A model generated the notes under the pieces. The model saw only the letters and a list, made by a program, of their open reading frames with translations, was not told the origin of the DNA and did no database searches. The translations under genes were made by a program, and so were the position numbers. Below are positions 53,591 through 63,306 of a DNA stretch of 64,000 bases, in pieces. Source of the stretch: Peribacillus sp. FSL P2-0133 (GTDB lineage Bacteria > Bacillota > Bacilli > Bacillales > DSM-1321). The first letter of the stretch is position 1; the number at the start of each line of letters is the position of its first letter. Location: contig NZ_CP150254.1 of assembly GCF_037975445.1 (NCBI RefSeq), forward strand, positions 3,346,001 to 3,410,000. The letters are read 5' to 3'.

Positions 53591-54853
53591 TTACTGGTCC
53601 ACCCCACACCATTCAATAATGGTCAATGCGATGATTTTCGCAACCTCCATCATTTTATCGACCTCTATATATTCGTTCGAATCATGGGCCATCTTCGTTT
53701 CCCCTGGTCCAAACACAACTACGGGGGTAGAGCCAACCGATGATAGATACCCTCCATCCGTCGCCCAAGGGGACGCTTCGACAAGCGGTTCTTCCCCTAC
53801 CACTTTTTCATAGTATGTGCCAATTGTCTTCATTAGCGGGTGATTTATTTCGAGATTGCCAGGCAGCCACCTGGCCCCAAACCATTCTAATTCAATAGGT
53901 TTTTCTTCGAACCATGCATCACTCCGGTTTAAAGCATCTATTCGCTCCTTCAGCGATTTTTGTGCCTCTTCCATGGTTTCTGTCGGGGCGATGCCGAATC
54001 TACCTTCTAGAACGGCTGTATCCGGCACAGAGGAAGGCCAATTCCCGCTTTGAATGCTACCTATGTTGATTGGAATCGGGATAGGGACATTTTTATAGAG
54101 TGAATGACGGAGTGACTCATTCCGTTCTTTTTCAAGCAACTTGATTTCTTTCATTACACCAACCGCTTTATCTATTGCACTGACTCCTTCATACCTCGTG
54201 CCTCCATGTGCAGACTTGCCTTTTATTCTCAGTCGAAACCACATCGAACCTTGCTGTAAAGGGAATAGTTTCATATTTGTAGGCTCCGGAATGATTGCAC
54301 CATCAGCTTTGTACCCCCGTAAGACTGCCGCAAGTGTGCCGGCACCACCGCTTTCTTCTTCAATCACACTCTGGAATATCACATCTCCCTTCAATTTGAT
54401 TCCAGATTCGACGATCGCTTCGATGGCCAGTAATAAGGATACATTGCCGCCTTTCATATCCGTCGTTCCCCGCCCGAAGACTTTCCCGTCTATCAACTTG
54501 CCGCTATACGGATCATCGTGCCATGCTGCATGATCTCCTTCAGGAACTACATCAATATGTCCGTTTAAAATAAGGGATTTCCCCTTGCCTGTTCCTCTTT
54601 TAATAGCCACAAGGTTCGGATTACCTTTAAAATCCCTTCGGTCGCAATAAAAATGGGGATGTTTTCTTAATTGTTCATCCCCGATCTCCCAAAGATCTAT
54701 TTCTAGTCCAAGTTGTCTGCACTTCTCGACCACTATGGCTTGTGCACTTCCTTCTTGCCCCCTTTTGCTCGGTTCCTGAACCAGTTTCTGCAAAAGCTGA
54801 ACCCCATTCATCCGATGTTCATTCAACCATGTACTTATTTTTTCCTCATACAT
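53591..54853 (-). CDS. yodQ: M20-family amidohydrolase (ArgE/DapE type)
   Basis: About 420 residues. Zinc-dependent deacylase: metal ligands in NGHIDVVPEGD and FGRGTTDMKGG, the catalytic Glu pair in VIEEESGGAG, and a dimerisation domain with GKSAHGG. Position after yodP suggests that it removes the acetyl group later in the acetylated beta-lysine route. The start at 54853 has GGAG seven bases upstream; the ATG two codons earlier is too close. Confidence 0.9.
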   Translation of the reverse strand: MYEEKISTWLNEHRMNGVQLLQKLVQEPSKRGQEGSAQAIVVEKCRQLGLEIDLWEIGDEQLRKHPHFYCDRRDFKGNPNLVAIKRGTGKGKSLILNGHIDVVPEGDHAAWHDDPYSGKLIDGKVFGRGTTDMKGGNVSLLLAIEAIVESGIKLKGDVIFQSVIEEESGGAGTLAAVLRGYKADGAIIPEPTNMKLFPLQQGSMWFRLRIKGKSAHGGTRYEGVSAIDKAVGVMKEIKLLEKERNESLRHSLYKNVPIPIPINIGSIQSGNWPSSVPDTAVLEGRFGIAPTETMEEAQKSLKERIDALNRSDAWFEEKPIELEWFGARWLPGNLEINHPLMKTIGTYYEKVVGEEPLVEASPWATDGGYLSSVGSTPVVVFGPGETKMAHDSNEYIEVDKMMEVAKIIALTIIEWCGVDQ

Positions 54854-54868
54854 ATCCATTCTCCTCTC

Positions 54869-55534
54869 TCATTCTTTTAAATTATGGATGTTTTCAGAGA
54901 CGGTAAACGAGGCTTCGGTCCGATTCCTGATTTCCTGAATGCTGGACGTATCAAATACATCAGTTAATAGGAGGCCCTCCGAAGTTACGGAAAACACGCC
55001 TAATTCGGTGATGATCATATGTACGCATTTTTTGGCAGTTAACGGCAACGTACATTTTTTGACTAATTTAGACATGCCCGCTTTATCGTTATGTTCCATC
55101 AAGACAATGACCTTTTTTGCCTTCGCAGCCAGTTCCATTGCACCGCCCATGCCTGGCACCCGCTTTCCCGGGACAATCCAATTAGCGAGATCCCCCACTT
55201 GACTTACTTGAAGGGCTCCTAGAATCGTGATATCCACTCTGCCTCGCCGTATCATCCCAAATGCAACAGTACTGTCGCAGTAAGAAGCCCCGGCTCTAAT
55301 GGTGATCGGCAGTCCCCCAGCATTGCAAAGATGCGCATCTTCCTTCCCCATTTCAGGAGTACTGCCAATTCCCACGAGGCCATTTTCTGCATGAAACATA
55401 ACTTTATGATCATTCAAAAGATGATTCGGTACAAGTGATGGAATGCCAATTCCCAAATTGACCAGCATCCCATCGCTTATTTCTGCTGCTGCCCGTTTCG
55501 CTATTCTGTTTCTATCTCCGGTTCCCAAACCCAT
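54869..55534 (-). CDS. yodR: CoA transferase subunit B
   Basis: About 221 residues, beta subunit of a 3-oxoacid CoA transferase. DGMLVNLGIGIPSLVPNHL, the nucleophile Glu in FHAENGLVGIG, and GGAMELAAKAKKVIVLMEH are diagnostic. It overlaps yodS by 34 bases, so both subunits are made together. It would activate or exchange CoA on the keto acid derived from beta-lysine. Confidence 0.93.
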   Translation of the reverse strand: MGLGTGDRNRIAKRAAAEISDGMLVNLGIGIPSLVPNHLLNDHKVMFHAENGLVGIGSTPEMGKEDAHLCNAGGLPITIRAGASYCDSTVAFGMIRRGRVDITILGALQVSQVGDLANWIVPGKRVPGMGGAMELAAKAKKVIVLMEHNDKAGMSKLVKKCTLPLTAKKCVHMIITELGVFSVTSEGLLLTDVFDTSSIQEIRNRTEASFTVSENIHNLKE

Positions 55535-56214
55535 TTCCAATCGACTCCTTTTGATGGAATGATATAATCCACAAAGGCACCGGGTACAATGATGTCCTCT
55601 GGATCCAAAGTGCCAAGCGGAACGATTTGCATGGCTTCGACTATAGTGATTTGACCGGCCGCAGCAACGATTGGATTCGTGTTCCTGGCACTTTTATCAA
55701 ATATAAGATTTCCATAAGGATCTGCCATTTCTGCGTAAACAATGGCGATATCCGCAGTTAATGCCGGTTCCACCAGATAATTTTTCTTACCTAGCTTTAC
55801 GGTTTGCTTGCCGTCCCGGACGATATCAGCTTCAATTCCAATATCAGTCAATATCCCGCCGAGTCCCATCCCTCCGGCCCGGATGCGTTCGACAAGTGTC
55901 CCTTGGGGAGAGAACTCCACTTCGAGTTCTCCATTGTTCATTAATAGTCCTGCATTTGGATTGGAACCGATATGGGAAACGATGACTTTTTTCGCACGGC
56001 GTTGGGTGACCAGTTTTCCGATTCCGATATCGGGGAAACCTGTATCATTCCCAATCAAGGTTAAATCCTTAATACCTGATTCCAAAATCAGATTGATCAA
56101 TCCCGGAGGCGTCCCTATGCCACCGAATCCCCCAAACAGGATGGACTGTTTATCTTTAAAGTGATGGCGGACATCCTCCAAACAACAAATCTTCTGGAAT
56201 GTATTTTCCACCAC
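55501..56214 (-). CDS. yodS: CoA transferase subunit A
   Basis: 237 residues, alpha subunit partner of yodR. SILFGGFGGIGTPPGLINLIL, GIGKLVTQRRAKKVIVSHIG and EFSPQGTLVERIRAGGMGLGG are the family blocks. It starts with GTG that shares one base with the yodT stop (TAGTG), with AAGGAAG upstream. Confidence 0.93.
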   Translation of the reverse strand: MVENTFQKICCLEDVRHHFKDKQSILFGGFGGIGTPPGLINLILESGIKDLTLIGNDTGFPDIGIGKLVTQRRAKKVIVSHIGSNPNAGLLMNNGELEVEFSPQGTLVERIRAGGMGLGGILTDIGIEADIVRDGKQTVKLGKKNYLVEPALTADIAIVYAEMADPYGNLIFDKSARNTNPIVAAAGQITIVEAMQIVPLGTLDPEDIIVPGAFVDYIIPSKGVDWKWVWEPEIETE

Positions 56215-57578
56215 TATGACTCACTTCCTTGTTGTGATGCCCGTTTACCTATCAATTCATTAAATTGCCAAAAAGTTATATCGACCCTCATTAACAATTC
56301 AGCACACTCCACTTCCGATATCGTTAACGGCGGGGAGATGATGATCGCTGCCCCTGTTACACCGTCAAGGCCTGCAGCTGCGGGATAAAGAAGTATTCCA
56401 TTCCTCATTCCCAATTCAATGATCTCATTAGTCACGTCTGCCTCCTTCGGAAATGGAGCCTTCGTTGCTTTATCCTGGACAAATTCGATGCCAATCAATA
56501 AACCTCTCCCGCGTATATCTCCGATAAAGGAATACTTCCCTGCCAACTTTTTCAGGCCCCTAATCAGGTAATTCCCTCTGTCGGCTGATTTTTCGACAAG
56601 TTCATTCCTTTCGACATATTCTAAAACGGCCAAAGATACCGCACACGATAACGGATTTGCACTTAGAGTATGGCCTCCTATAATTGACTTCGAGCCTTTC
56701 ATTATGGGCTCCATCACGTTTTTGGTCATTACTGCGGCCGCTATCGGTGTATACCCCCCGCTCATACCTTTACCGAATGTTACAATATCAGGATCCACAT
56801 CCCAATATTCGGAAGCAAGCATCTTACCTGTGCGTCCAAATCCGGTCATTACTTCATCCGCAATGAATAAAATATCATTCTCTTCGCAGATTTTCTTGAG
56901 TTTTCGAAAATAACCATCAGGAGGAACAATGGCCCCTCCGGCTGCGCCGATAACAGGTTCTGCAATGAAAGCCGCTATATTTTCACTGCCAATACGCCGG
57001 ATTGATGCTTCCAATTCCGAAGCACAGGACATTCCGCATGTATGTGGATCAAGTTGAAGTGGACATCGGTAACAATATGGAGGAGATACAGAAGGATATG
57101 ATTCAAGCATAGGAGTAAATCTTTCCCGGCGAATCGGATGTCCAGACATTGAAAGAGCTCCCATCGTGATGCCATGGTAGCTCATCCATCTCGATATGAT
57201 TTTCTGTTTCTTCGGCTTCCCTTTTTCCTGCCAATGCTGAATGGCAATTTTCAATGCCGTTTCAGTCGCTTCGGAGCCGCTGTTTACAAAAAAGCTGTAT
57301 GTCAGTTCCCCTTTGGTCAATTCTGCAATTTTTCCGGCAAGTTTCTCTGCAGCATCGCTGGTAAATTGGGAACGATACACAAATGAAACCTGTTTAGCCT
57401 GTTTTACCATCGCTTCAATGATTTCCTGGACTCCATGGCCAATATTGGCTGTAACAGCACCTGAAGAAGCATCAAGGTATTCCTTTCCATCTTTGTCGTA
57501 TAAAAAAACTCCCTGACCATGACTGATAGTCGGGTAGGCTCCTCCCAGGACCGGTTTGATCAATGAAGACTGCTCCAT
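56214..57578 (-). CDS. yodT: Class III aminotransferase
   Basis: About 454 residues. PLP fold-type I omega-aminotransferase: SGSEATETALK, SYHGITMG, the Asp in LFIADEVMTGFGRTG, and the PLP Lys in VTFGKGMSGGYTP. It is first gene of the yodTSRQP run and probably removes the beta-amino group of acetyl-beta-lysine. The start at 57578 is preceded by AAGGAG at 11 bases; a GTG at 57590 is too near. I saw no sigma-54 site here, only a CATACACT that could be half of a sigma-E promoter. Confidence 0.9.
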   Translation of the reverse strand: MEQSSLIKPVLGGAYPTISHGQGVFLYDKDGKEYLDASSGAVTANIGHGVQEIIEAMVKQAKQVSFVYRSQFTSDAAEKLAGKIAELTKGELTYSFFVNSGSEATETALKIAIQHWQEKGKPKKQKIISRWMSYHGITMGALSMSGHPIRRERFTPMLESYPSVSPPYCYRCPLQLDPHTCGMSCASELEASIRRIGSENIAAFIAEPVIGAAGGAIVPPDGYFRKLKKICEENDILFIADEVMTGFGRTGKMLASEYWDVDPDIVTFGKGMSGGYTPIAAAVMTKNVMEPIMKGSKSIIGGHTLSANPLSCAVSLAVLEYVERNELVEKSADRGNYLIRGLKKLAGKYSFIGDIRGRGLLIGIEFVQDKATKAPFPKEADVTNEIIELGMRNGILLYPAAAGLDGVTGAAIIISPPLTISEVECAELLMRVDITFWQFNELIGKRASQQGSES

Positions 57579-57725
57579 AAGCCCACACACTCCTTCTCTT
57601 TAAAAACAAATGCAATATAGTAAAGTGTATGTCCAGATGAAAGCAATCTTGCTAAAGAAATTGGCCTAAGCATGTTAACGGATAAATTTCTTGCTTTCAT
57701 GGGTGATCGTCCAAAAATGGCGACA

Positions 57726-57758
57726 AAAAAAGTGTATCCGCAAGAGATACACTTTTTT
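57726..57758 (-). terminator. Terminator after zinc-ribbon gene
   Basis: AAAAGTGTATC pairs with GATACACTTTT around a short loop, with T runs at both ends. Confidence 0.9.
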
Positions 57759-57759
57759 C

Positions 57760-58089
57760 TTACAATGCGCTATTTAGTTTTTCTTCACGAATTGACTCCA
57801 AAAAACTTTCATCCTTTAAAACAGCCAGCACATTTTTATAAAAAGCAGTTTTATCGATAACTGAAGTATGCACATATTCATACTCTTTTAAAGACGGATG
57901 ACGCAAAACATTTTTCATGCAGGAATGACAAACTTTTTTAGTTCCTAACTTATAGTAGTTCAAGTTACTTGCATCCCCATTAGAAGTATCTTCGTTACAA
58001 ACGAAACATGTATGGCTCACACGGCCTTTTTTATTATACTCGGCCAATGCCCCTTCTAAACGAATGGATGCTGGAATTGTTAATAACAC
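57760..58089 (-). CDS. Hypothetical zinc-ribbon protein
   Basis: 109 residues. Two CxxC motifs (CFVC near residue 28 and CHSC near 54) suggest one zinc site; the remainder is charged and helical. No family is recognised. The GTG start has AAAAGGTG upstream. It is a single gene with its own terminator. Confidence 0.7.
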   Translation of the reverse strand: MLLTIPASIRLEGALAEYNKKGRVSHTCFVCNEDTSNGDASNLNYYKLGTKKVCHSCMKNVLRHPSLKEYEYVHTSVIDKTAFYKNVLAVLKDESFLESIREEKLNSAL

Positions 58090-58267
58090 ATAATCACCTT
58101 TTCTATTTTAAATCTCTTAGTATTATATCAGAAAAATATAGAATTTGAACTATTAGACTCATATTCCCTAATAATGCTTGTAAAATAGGACTATTTCCAG
58201 GGCTGACAAGAGGAAAGACTCCTAAAATACACCCTAATGCAAAATATATTCATACATATCCCGAACA

Positions 58268-58303
58268 GATTAAAACACCGTCCACTTTTGAACGGCGTCT
58301 TTA
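58268..58303 (-). terminator. Terminator after S66 peptidase gene
   Basis: ACGCCGT pairs with ACGGTGT (one G-U) followed by TTTT on the minus strand. Confidence 0.7.
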
Positions 58304-58310
58304 AACAGTG

Positions 58311-59285
58311 TCATGGATGGATCTGGATCATCGCTTTTCCGTTCTTCACCTTCATTACTGCTTTTGAACCAACCGGCACCGTTACAAATGGATGAACATG
58401 ACCAAAGTTGGCATTAGCGATCACGGGTATGCCATTTATCTCCTTTTTGGCGGCGATGATTTCCTGTAACGCATATTCAGTCATTCCTGAATCCTTTTGG
58501 AAACGGCCGATGACGATTCCTTTAATCCCACTTGCACCTGGCTGATGGAGCAGGGATTGTAAATCCCGGTCAAAACTGAATGGATGGCTTTCTTCGTCAT
58601 CTTCTATGAAAAGGATACTGTCCTTTAAAGATGGCATGTACTCTGTGCCTTGTAATAGATTGAGTGTACAAAGATTTCCCCCAATGATAGTCCCAGCAGC
58701 TTCACCTTCCTGAATGACCATGTATCCAGCATTCGGGTGGAAAGTGCGGTCATCCTGTTCTAAATGCCAAGAATCATCACTCCACGTTTCACTTGGATCA
58801 AGATAAAAGCCTTCACTTTCAATTACAGCCTTTTTAAAATATTCCATCGTATATTCCAGACCAGCCTTCATCCCGAACGTCGAGAAATGAGGACCTGAAT
58901 ATGTAGTTAAGCCTGTTTTATTATATATGGCCAATAAAATTGCGGTTATATCACTATACCCCATCAACACTTTTGGATTTTCCTTAATCAAATCATAGTC
59001 GATATACCGTAACAATTGGTTAGCGTTATATCCCCCGATGGCTGTAAAAATCCCCTTCACATTCGGATCCCTGAACGCATCATGCAAATCCTCGATCCGG
59101 TCTTCGATCGAATTCGAGAAAAAGTCATCATGGTACAAAACCGTTTCACCATATGTCACTTTAAAACCAAGCTCAGTCAATCTTTCTTCTGCCAATCTGC
59201 GTTGTTCCCCTTTGACAATCGCCAAGCTTCTTGAAGGAGCGATTACGCGAATTTCATCCCCTGCTTTTAAACGGGAAGGTTTCAT
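58311..59285 (-). CDS. S66-family peptidase (LD-carboxypeptidase / MccF-like)
   Basis: 324 residues. The Ser nucleophile lies in LMGYSDITAIL; FTAIGGYNANQLL and the C-terminal HVHPFVTVPVG give the His of the Ser-Glu-His triad; GGNLCTLNLLQGTEY is also conserved. S66 enzymes trim D-amino acids from muropeptides or, as MccF, inactivate microcin C7-type nucleotide-peptides. The absence of a signal peptide means a cytosolic enzyme, compatible with either role. Confidence 0.9.
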   Translation of the reverse strand: MKPSRLKAGDEIRVIAPSRSLAIVKGEQRRLAEERLTELGFKVTYGETVLYHDDFFSNSIEDRIEDLHDAFRDPNVKGIFTAIGGYNANQLLRYIDYDLIKENPKVLMGYSDITAILLAIYNKTGLTTYSGPHFSTFGMKAGLEYTMEYFKKAVIESEGFYLDPSETWSDDSWHLEQDDRTFHPNAGYMVIQEGEAAGTIIGGNLCTLNLLQGTEYMPSLKDSILFIEDDEESHPFSFDRDLQSLLHQPGASGIKGIVIGRFQKDSGMTEYALQEIIAAKKEINGIPVIANANFGHVHPFVTVPVGSKAVMKVKNGKAMIQIHP

Positions 59286-59571
59286 ATCTTTATCCCCCTA
59301 AATTAATTACATTCTGTCGTTATTTTAGCAGAAATGGTGAACAAAGAAAAACCAAGACCCTTAATGTCATTCACACAACTCATTTTCCTTCCTGATTGGC
59401 CTAATTCCCCTCCTCAATGGCAATCTCTCGTCATTCCCATTGTGCCATAATCAGGATTGGAAAAAGGAATGGTTATGCATCTACTGTCCCATTTGGATTA
59501 CATGTTTTTTCAGTCAGACACCTGGAATCTAAAAGGTCTACCGTCACCCCACCAATTTCCTTACATAAAGA
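59286..59571. other. Interval without recognisable gene
   Basis: About 290 bases between the S66 gene and the yjcZ-type gene. Short frames exist, but none has a ribosome site together with recognisable protein sequence. The promoter of the S66 gene should lie at its left end. Confidence 0.4.
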
Positions 59572-59600
59572 AAAGACCAGCTTTCAGCTGGTCTTTGGGT
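59572..59600 (-). terminator. Terminator after YjcZ-type gene
   Basis: AAAGACCAGCT and AGCTGGTCTTT form a perfect stem around a short loop. Confidence 0.88.
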
Positions 59601-59607
59601 TATTGTC

Positions 59608-59766
59608 TTAGCAGCAGAATGAAGCACCGATGATAATCAATAGAATGAACAAGACAACGATTAATGCGAAACCTGATCCAAATCCGCAGCAACCGCCGCC
59701 GTATCCGTATCCACCTCCACCATAACCGTACCCTGGTCCTGCAACATTTCCACCATATCCGTACAT
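59608..59766 (-). CDS. YjcZ family small membrane protein
   Basis: 52 residues. A Gly/Tyr-rich head ([20 protein letters not shown], then GYGGGCCG) is followed by one hydrophobic segment, [21 protein letters not shown]. This is the typical layout of the YjcZ/sporulation-associated family in Bacillus. AAAGGAGTG precedes the ATG. Expression during sporulation is likely from family knowledge; no promoter was defined. Confidence 0.88.
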   Translation of the reverse strand: MYGYGGNVAGPGYGYGGGGYGYGGGCCGFGSGFALIVVLFILLIIIGASFCC

Positions 59767-60072
59767 AAAGTTTCACTCCTTTTAGAATTCTGATTTCTCT
59801 TTACACCTTACCATATGTCAATACGCCCGCCTCGGTCTGTGCATTTGCCTATTTTTCTGAATTTAAGAAAAAACTTCAATCAACACCATCTTCACCGCTA
59901 ATCATTCAGTGTCTGAAATACCACGATTAACCATGAAAAATGTCAAAAAAACGTTTTATATTTATTGTGTTACTTCAAAATTGGGATATAATAAGGAAAA
60001 AAACAATTCTTAGCCTTTTTAAGCTATCTTATACCTACATGGATACATAAAAGGCAATACGGGGGAACATAA

Positions 60073-61161
60073 TTGAAAACGAACGCAAAATCCTTCATCC
60101 CTTTCGCTGCAATTGCCACGATCCTTCTAATCAGCTATATCCTTCAAAAAGTCCCTAAAACATATGGATCAGATGATTCGATAAATGTTTATCAAAAATT
60201 CCAATCAGGCCAGCCCATTCAGTATCTCGTCATTGGTGACAGTATCGGAAGAGGGTCCGGAGCTGAAAATCCTAATCTAACATGGTTCAAACAGTTAGAA
60301 AATAAGATGAATGATGCCAATGATATTCCTTTACACGGTGACTACGTGGTCCAAAGCGGATCCACTGCTTTTGAAGGTCTATTCAAGCTCTCCCAAAAAA
60401 GGGAGCATGATCATAAAGATCTGATTTTCTTCGTTTTTGGTGAAAATGACCGCAAATATATGAATGTCGATGATTTTACCATGACATATGAAGCGTTAAT
60501 GAGGAAGGCTAAACGTCTCCACCCTAATGCTGAATTATTCACAATAACAGAGAGTTCCTTGAAATATAAGGAATTTGCTTCAGCCATCGGACTTTTATCC
60601 AAACACTACGGTGCAACGAATGTGGATATGCGACCAATATTCAAAAATTCAGGATATACGGAAAAACAGCTGACCAGAGATTTGATTCATCCAAATGGAC
60701 TTGGATATAAATTATATGCTGATGCAATTTATGAACGGTTCCTTGATAACATCAAACGGGAAAAGGCTGTAGCAGGCCTTCCATCTAAGCTGCATGTTCG
60801 TTCTGGATTTGAATTATCGGAAATTGACCACTATGAAAAAATGAGCGGTTTCCGTCCAAGGGGCGGCTATTTCACTAGTAGTGAAAAGGGCAGTGTGATT
60901 GAATATAACTTCAAAGGGAGTATGCTTGGTGTGAAACTGCTTAGAAGTCCTGATGGCGGGGAAGTGAATGTATGGATCGATGGAAATGAAATCACAACTT
61001 TGAATACGTGGTGGCCATTTGCCCGTGAAAGATATTTATTTGTCACGAATGGGCTCCGTCCAGGTTCACATACTGTCCGTTTTGAGGTGACTGGCAGGAC
61101 TAAAGCAATGGAACTTACCACCATTCCATTTGTCCGGATCGCATCAATCATCACGGATTGA
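60073..61161 (+). CDS. Membrane-anchored SGNH/GDSL hydrolase
   Basis: 362 residues. One N-terminal membrane helix (about 8-26) exposes the rest outside. The SGNH blocks are IGDSIGRGSG (Ser nucleophile near residue 58), VQSGSTAFEG, FGEND, and DLIHPNGLGYKLYADAI (Asp-His). A C-terminal beta domain (about 255-360) follows the hydrolase, resembling the accessory domain of polysaccharide deacetylating esterases. A role in trimming acetyl groups of a surface polymer is plausible. It starts with TTG after GGGGG. Confidence 0.82.
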   Translation: MKTNAKSFIPFAAIATILLISYILQKVPKTYGSDDSINVYQKFQSGQPIQYLVIGDSIGRGSGAENPNLTWFKQLENKMNDANDIPLHGDYVVQSGSTAFEGLFKLSQKREHDHKDLIFFVFGENDRKYMNVDDFTMTYEALMRKAKRLHPNAELFTITESSLKYKEFASAIGLLSKHYGATNVDMRPIFKNSGYTEKQLTRDLIHPNGLGYKLYADAIYERFLDNIKREKAVAGLPSKLHVRSGFELSEIDHYEKMSGFRPRGGYFTSSEKGSVIEYNFKGSMLGVKLLRSPDGGEVNVWIDGNEITTLNTWWPFARERYLFVTNGLRPGSHTVRFEVTGRTKAMELTTIPFVRIASIITD

Positions 61162-61175
61162 ATCCCACCTAATAT

Positions 61176-61215
61176 TAAAATAACCCCCTATCAATTTCTG
61201 ATAGGGGGTTTTCCA
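61176..61215. terminator. Terminator between SGNH gene and msrB
   Basis: AACCCCCTATCA pairs with TGATAGGGGGTT, with A/T runs on both sides of converging genes. Confidence 0.92.
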
Positions 61216-61216
61216 A

Positions 61217-61645
61217 TCAATCAAAAAGCTTTTTGTATTCTCCGTATCCTTCTTTTTCAAGATCTTGGAGCGGGATGAATCTTAATGAAGCAGAATTGAT
61301 GCAATAACGTAATCCCGACGGTCCCGGCCCATCATTGAAAACATGACCCAGATGGGAATCGGCCGTTTTTGAGCGAACTTCGATCCTTCTCATACCATAA
61401 CTCGTATCGAGGTTTTCCACCACTTCCTCTTCTTTAAGCGGTTTAGTGAAGCTTGGCCAACCGCAGCCTGAATCGAACTTTTCCTTTGAAGTGAAAAGAG
61501 GATTACCTGAAACGATATCCACATATAATCCTTCCTCCTTCAAGTTCCAATATTCATTGTTAAACGCTGGTTCCGTTCCATTATTTTGTGTGACTTCATA
61601 TTGAATCGGATTGAGTTTCTTTTTTAATTCTTCTTTACTTTTCAT
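61217..61645 (-). CDS. msrB: Methionine-R-sulfoxide reductase
   Basis: About 142 residues. It reduces methionine-R-sulfoxide in proteins. [23 protein letters not shown] and the catalytic Cys in [10 protein letters not shown] are present. The zinc CxxC pairs of other MsrBs are absent, as in the Bacillus enzyme. GGGGGGG precedes the ATG at 61645, within the end of msrA. It forms a two-gene oxidative-repair operon with msrA. Confidence 0.95.
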   Translation of the reverse strand: MKSKEELKKKLNPIQYEVTQNNGTEPAFNNEYWNLKEEGLYVDIVSGNPLFTSKEKFDSGCGWPSFTKPLKEEEVVENLDTSYGMRRIEVRSKTADSHLGHVFNDGPGPSGLRYCINSASLRFIPLQDLEKEGYGEYKKLFD

Positions 61646-62177
61646 TTTTTCCCCCCCAGTGATGTTGTATGAATGCTTTGCGTCCTGAGCCGATCGAATA
61701 TCTTTCATAATGTTCAGGTTGTTTTTTATAATAATGCTGGTGGTATGTCTCAGCTGGATAAAACGTTTTGGCTGGTATTATCGGAGTTACGATCGGTCCA
61801 GAAAATTTCCCGCTCGCCTGCAGCTTGGCTTTGGATGCTTCTGCAATTTCCCGTTGGTTTTCGTCATGATAGAAAATAGCCGTTTGATAAGAACTTCCCC
61901 GGTCATGAAATTGCCCGCCAGCATCCGTCGGGTCAATTTGCTGCCAAAATAACTCGATTATCTTCTCATATGGATATACGTTTGGATCAAAGGTGATCTG
62001 AACAGCTTCATAATGTCCCGTGGTTTCAGAACAAACCTCTTTGTATGTGGGATTTTCCGTAGTCCCGCCTGTATAGCCAGAGATAACGGATTCGATGCCA
62101 GGCTGTTCATCGAACGGTTTCACCATGCACCAGAAACATCCACCTGCGAATGTTGCTTTCTCTAATTGCTTTGTCAA
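61635..62177 (-). CDS. msrA: Methionine-S-sulfoxide reductase
   Basis: About 180 residues. The catalytic Cys is in [15 protein letters not shown] and the central GHYEAV complete the active site, with the tail [14 protein letters not shown] chose the TTG at 62177, eight bases after AGGAGG; a longer TTG reading to 62204 begins before that site. It overlaps msrB by 11 bases. Confidence 0.94.
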   Translation of the reverse strand: MTKQLEKATFAGGCFWCMVKPFDEQPGIESVISGYTGGTTENPTYKEVCSETTGHYEAVQITFDPNVYPYEKIIELFWQQIDPTDAGGQFHDRGSSYQTAIFYHDENQREIAEASKAKLQASGKFSGPIVTPIIPAKTFYPAETYHQHYYKKQPEHYERYSIGSGRKAFIQHHWGGKNEK

Positions 62178-62364
62178 ATGAATATCCTCCTTTTTTGCAA
62201 ACAATCCATTGAATGCATTTTAACGCTTTTATTTTACCCTGTAAAATAATATGCCGATCGAACCTATTTACGCAAATGGTCCATTCCCTTTTTAAAAAGG
62301 AGACACATGCCCAAGCATAATTACATATGGTAAAAACATAATGGAAAAATGAGAGGTGTTGGAA

Positions 62365-63114
62365 ATGAGCGATAAACAATCATATTCACAAAAATCGGTA
62401 ACATATGATTTACTATCGTCTTATAATAAAAACAGCGATCCGCAATTGCATGATTATTATTACCATAAGCATCTGAAAAGTCTCGAAAAAGCAACACAAC
62501 ATTTGGGATATGAACAAATGAATGTCATACTGCCTGCACAAGTTCGCTTTTTACATGCTGACCCGGCAGCCTCCTCATTTGATGTTTATGTAAATGAAAT
62601 GCGTATCCTCAAAAGATTCTCATATAAAGAGAACAATGGTTATTTACCACTGCTTCCTGGCAAGTGCCAATTGGACATATACCGCAGCGGGCAAAGCACC
62701 TTACCTCTTTTAAGCCGTAAATTGGCTCTCGAAAGCGGAAGTTCCTATACCATTGCTCTAGCACCTACCCAGGCTAATGAATCGTTGAAAATGTTACCTT
62801 TCGAAGATAATCCATTTGTTCCTCCGAATGAAGCAAAGATTCGATTCATCCAGCTTTCACATGATTTACTCTCGGTGGATATTGCCGTCAAAGATGGAGA
62901 TGTCGTTTTTGATCAACTCCATTTCAGGAAAGCAAGCGAATATCTTAATATTCATCCAATGATAGTAGACTTCGAAGTGAGGATAGCGGGAACAAAAGAA
63001 ATCGCACTCCCTTTGCCAAACAAGGCTTTCCAAGATAATACTCCCTCAACCATTTATATAATCGGATCGAATCGGGAATCATCCTCACTAGAAACCCTAA
63101 CGCTCTCTCCATAA
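62365..63114 (+). CDS. DUF4397 domain protein
   Basis: About 249 residues. The block AQVRFLHADPAASSFDVYVN is repeated later as AKIRFIQLSHDLLSVDIAVKDG, the usual double beta-sandwich pattern of DUF4397 proteins. Those are generally envelope-associated, but no signal peptide is visible here. GAGAGGTG lies before the ATG at 62365. The function is unknown. No terminator was found in the 192 bases that follow. Confidence 0.82.
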   Translation: MSDKQSYSQKSVTYDLLSSYNKNSDPQLHDYYYHKHLKSLEKATQHLGYEQMNVILPAQVRFLHADPAASSFDVYVNEMRILKRFSYKENNGYLPLLPGKCQLDIYRSGQSTLPLLSRKLALESGSSYTIALAPTQANESLKMLPFEDNPFVPPNEAKIRFIQLSHDLLSVDIAVKDGDVVFDQLHFRKASEYLNIHPMIVDFEVRIAGTKEIALPLPNKAFQDNTPSTIYIIGSNRESSSLETLTLSP

Positions 63115-63306
63115 ATGGATAAAAAACCAGGACGAATCGATATATTTAGATAACAAAACATAGGATAGTTAGTCTATAATGGGGCTAAACATCCTTTTTT
63201 CATATTTCACCAAATGCATAACGTTAAAAATATGGATAAAAAGCATTAGTATGGAAATAGTAAGGTAACTTACCATTTGTTCAGATCCAACATCTATTTT
63301 GGGCTG

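Noticed and set aside
57591..57660. Sigma-54 or sigma-E promoter before yodT
   Set aside because: No GG-N10-GC spacing is found. CATACACT resembles a sigma-E -10, but no acceptable -35 lies 14-15 bases upstream.
59417..59611. 64-residue plus-strand frame before the YjcZ gene
   Set aside because: It runs through the terminator of the opposite gene and has no ribosome site.
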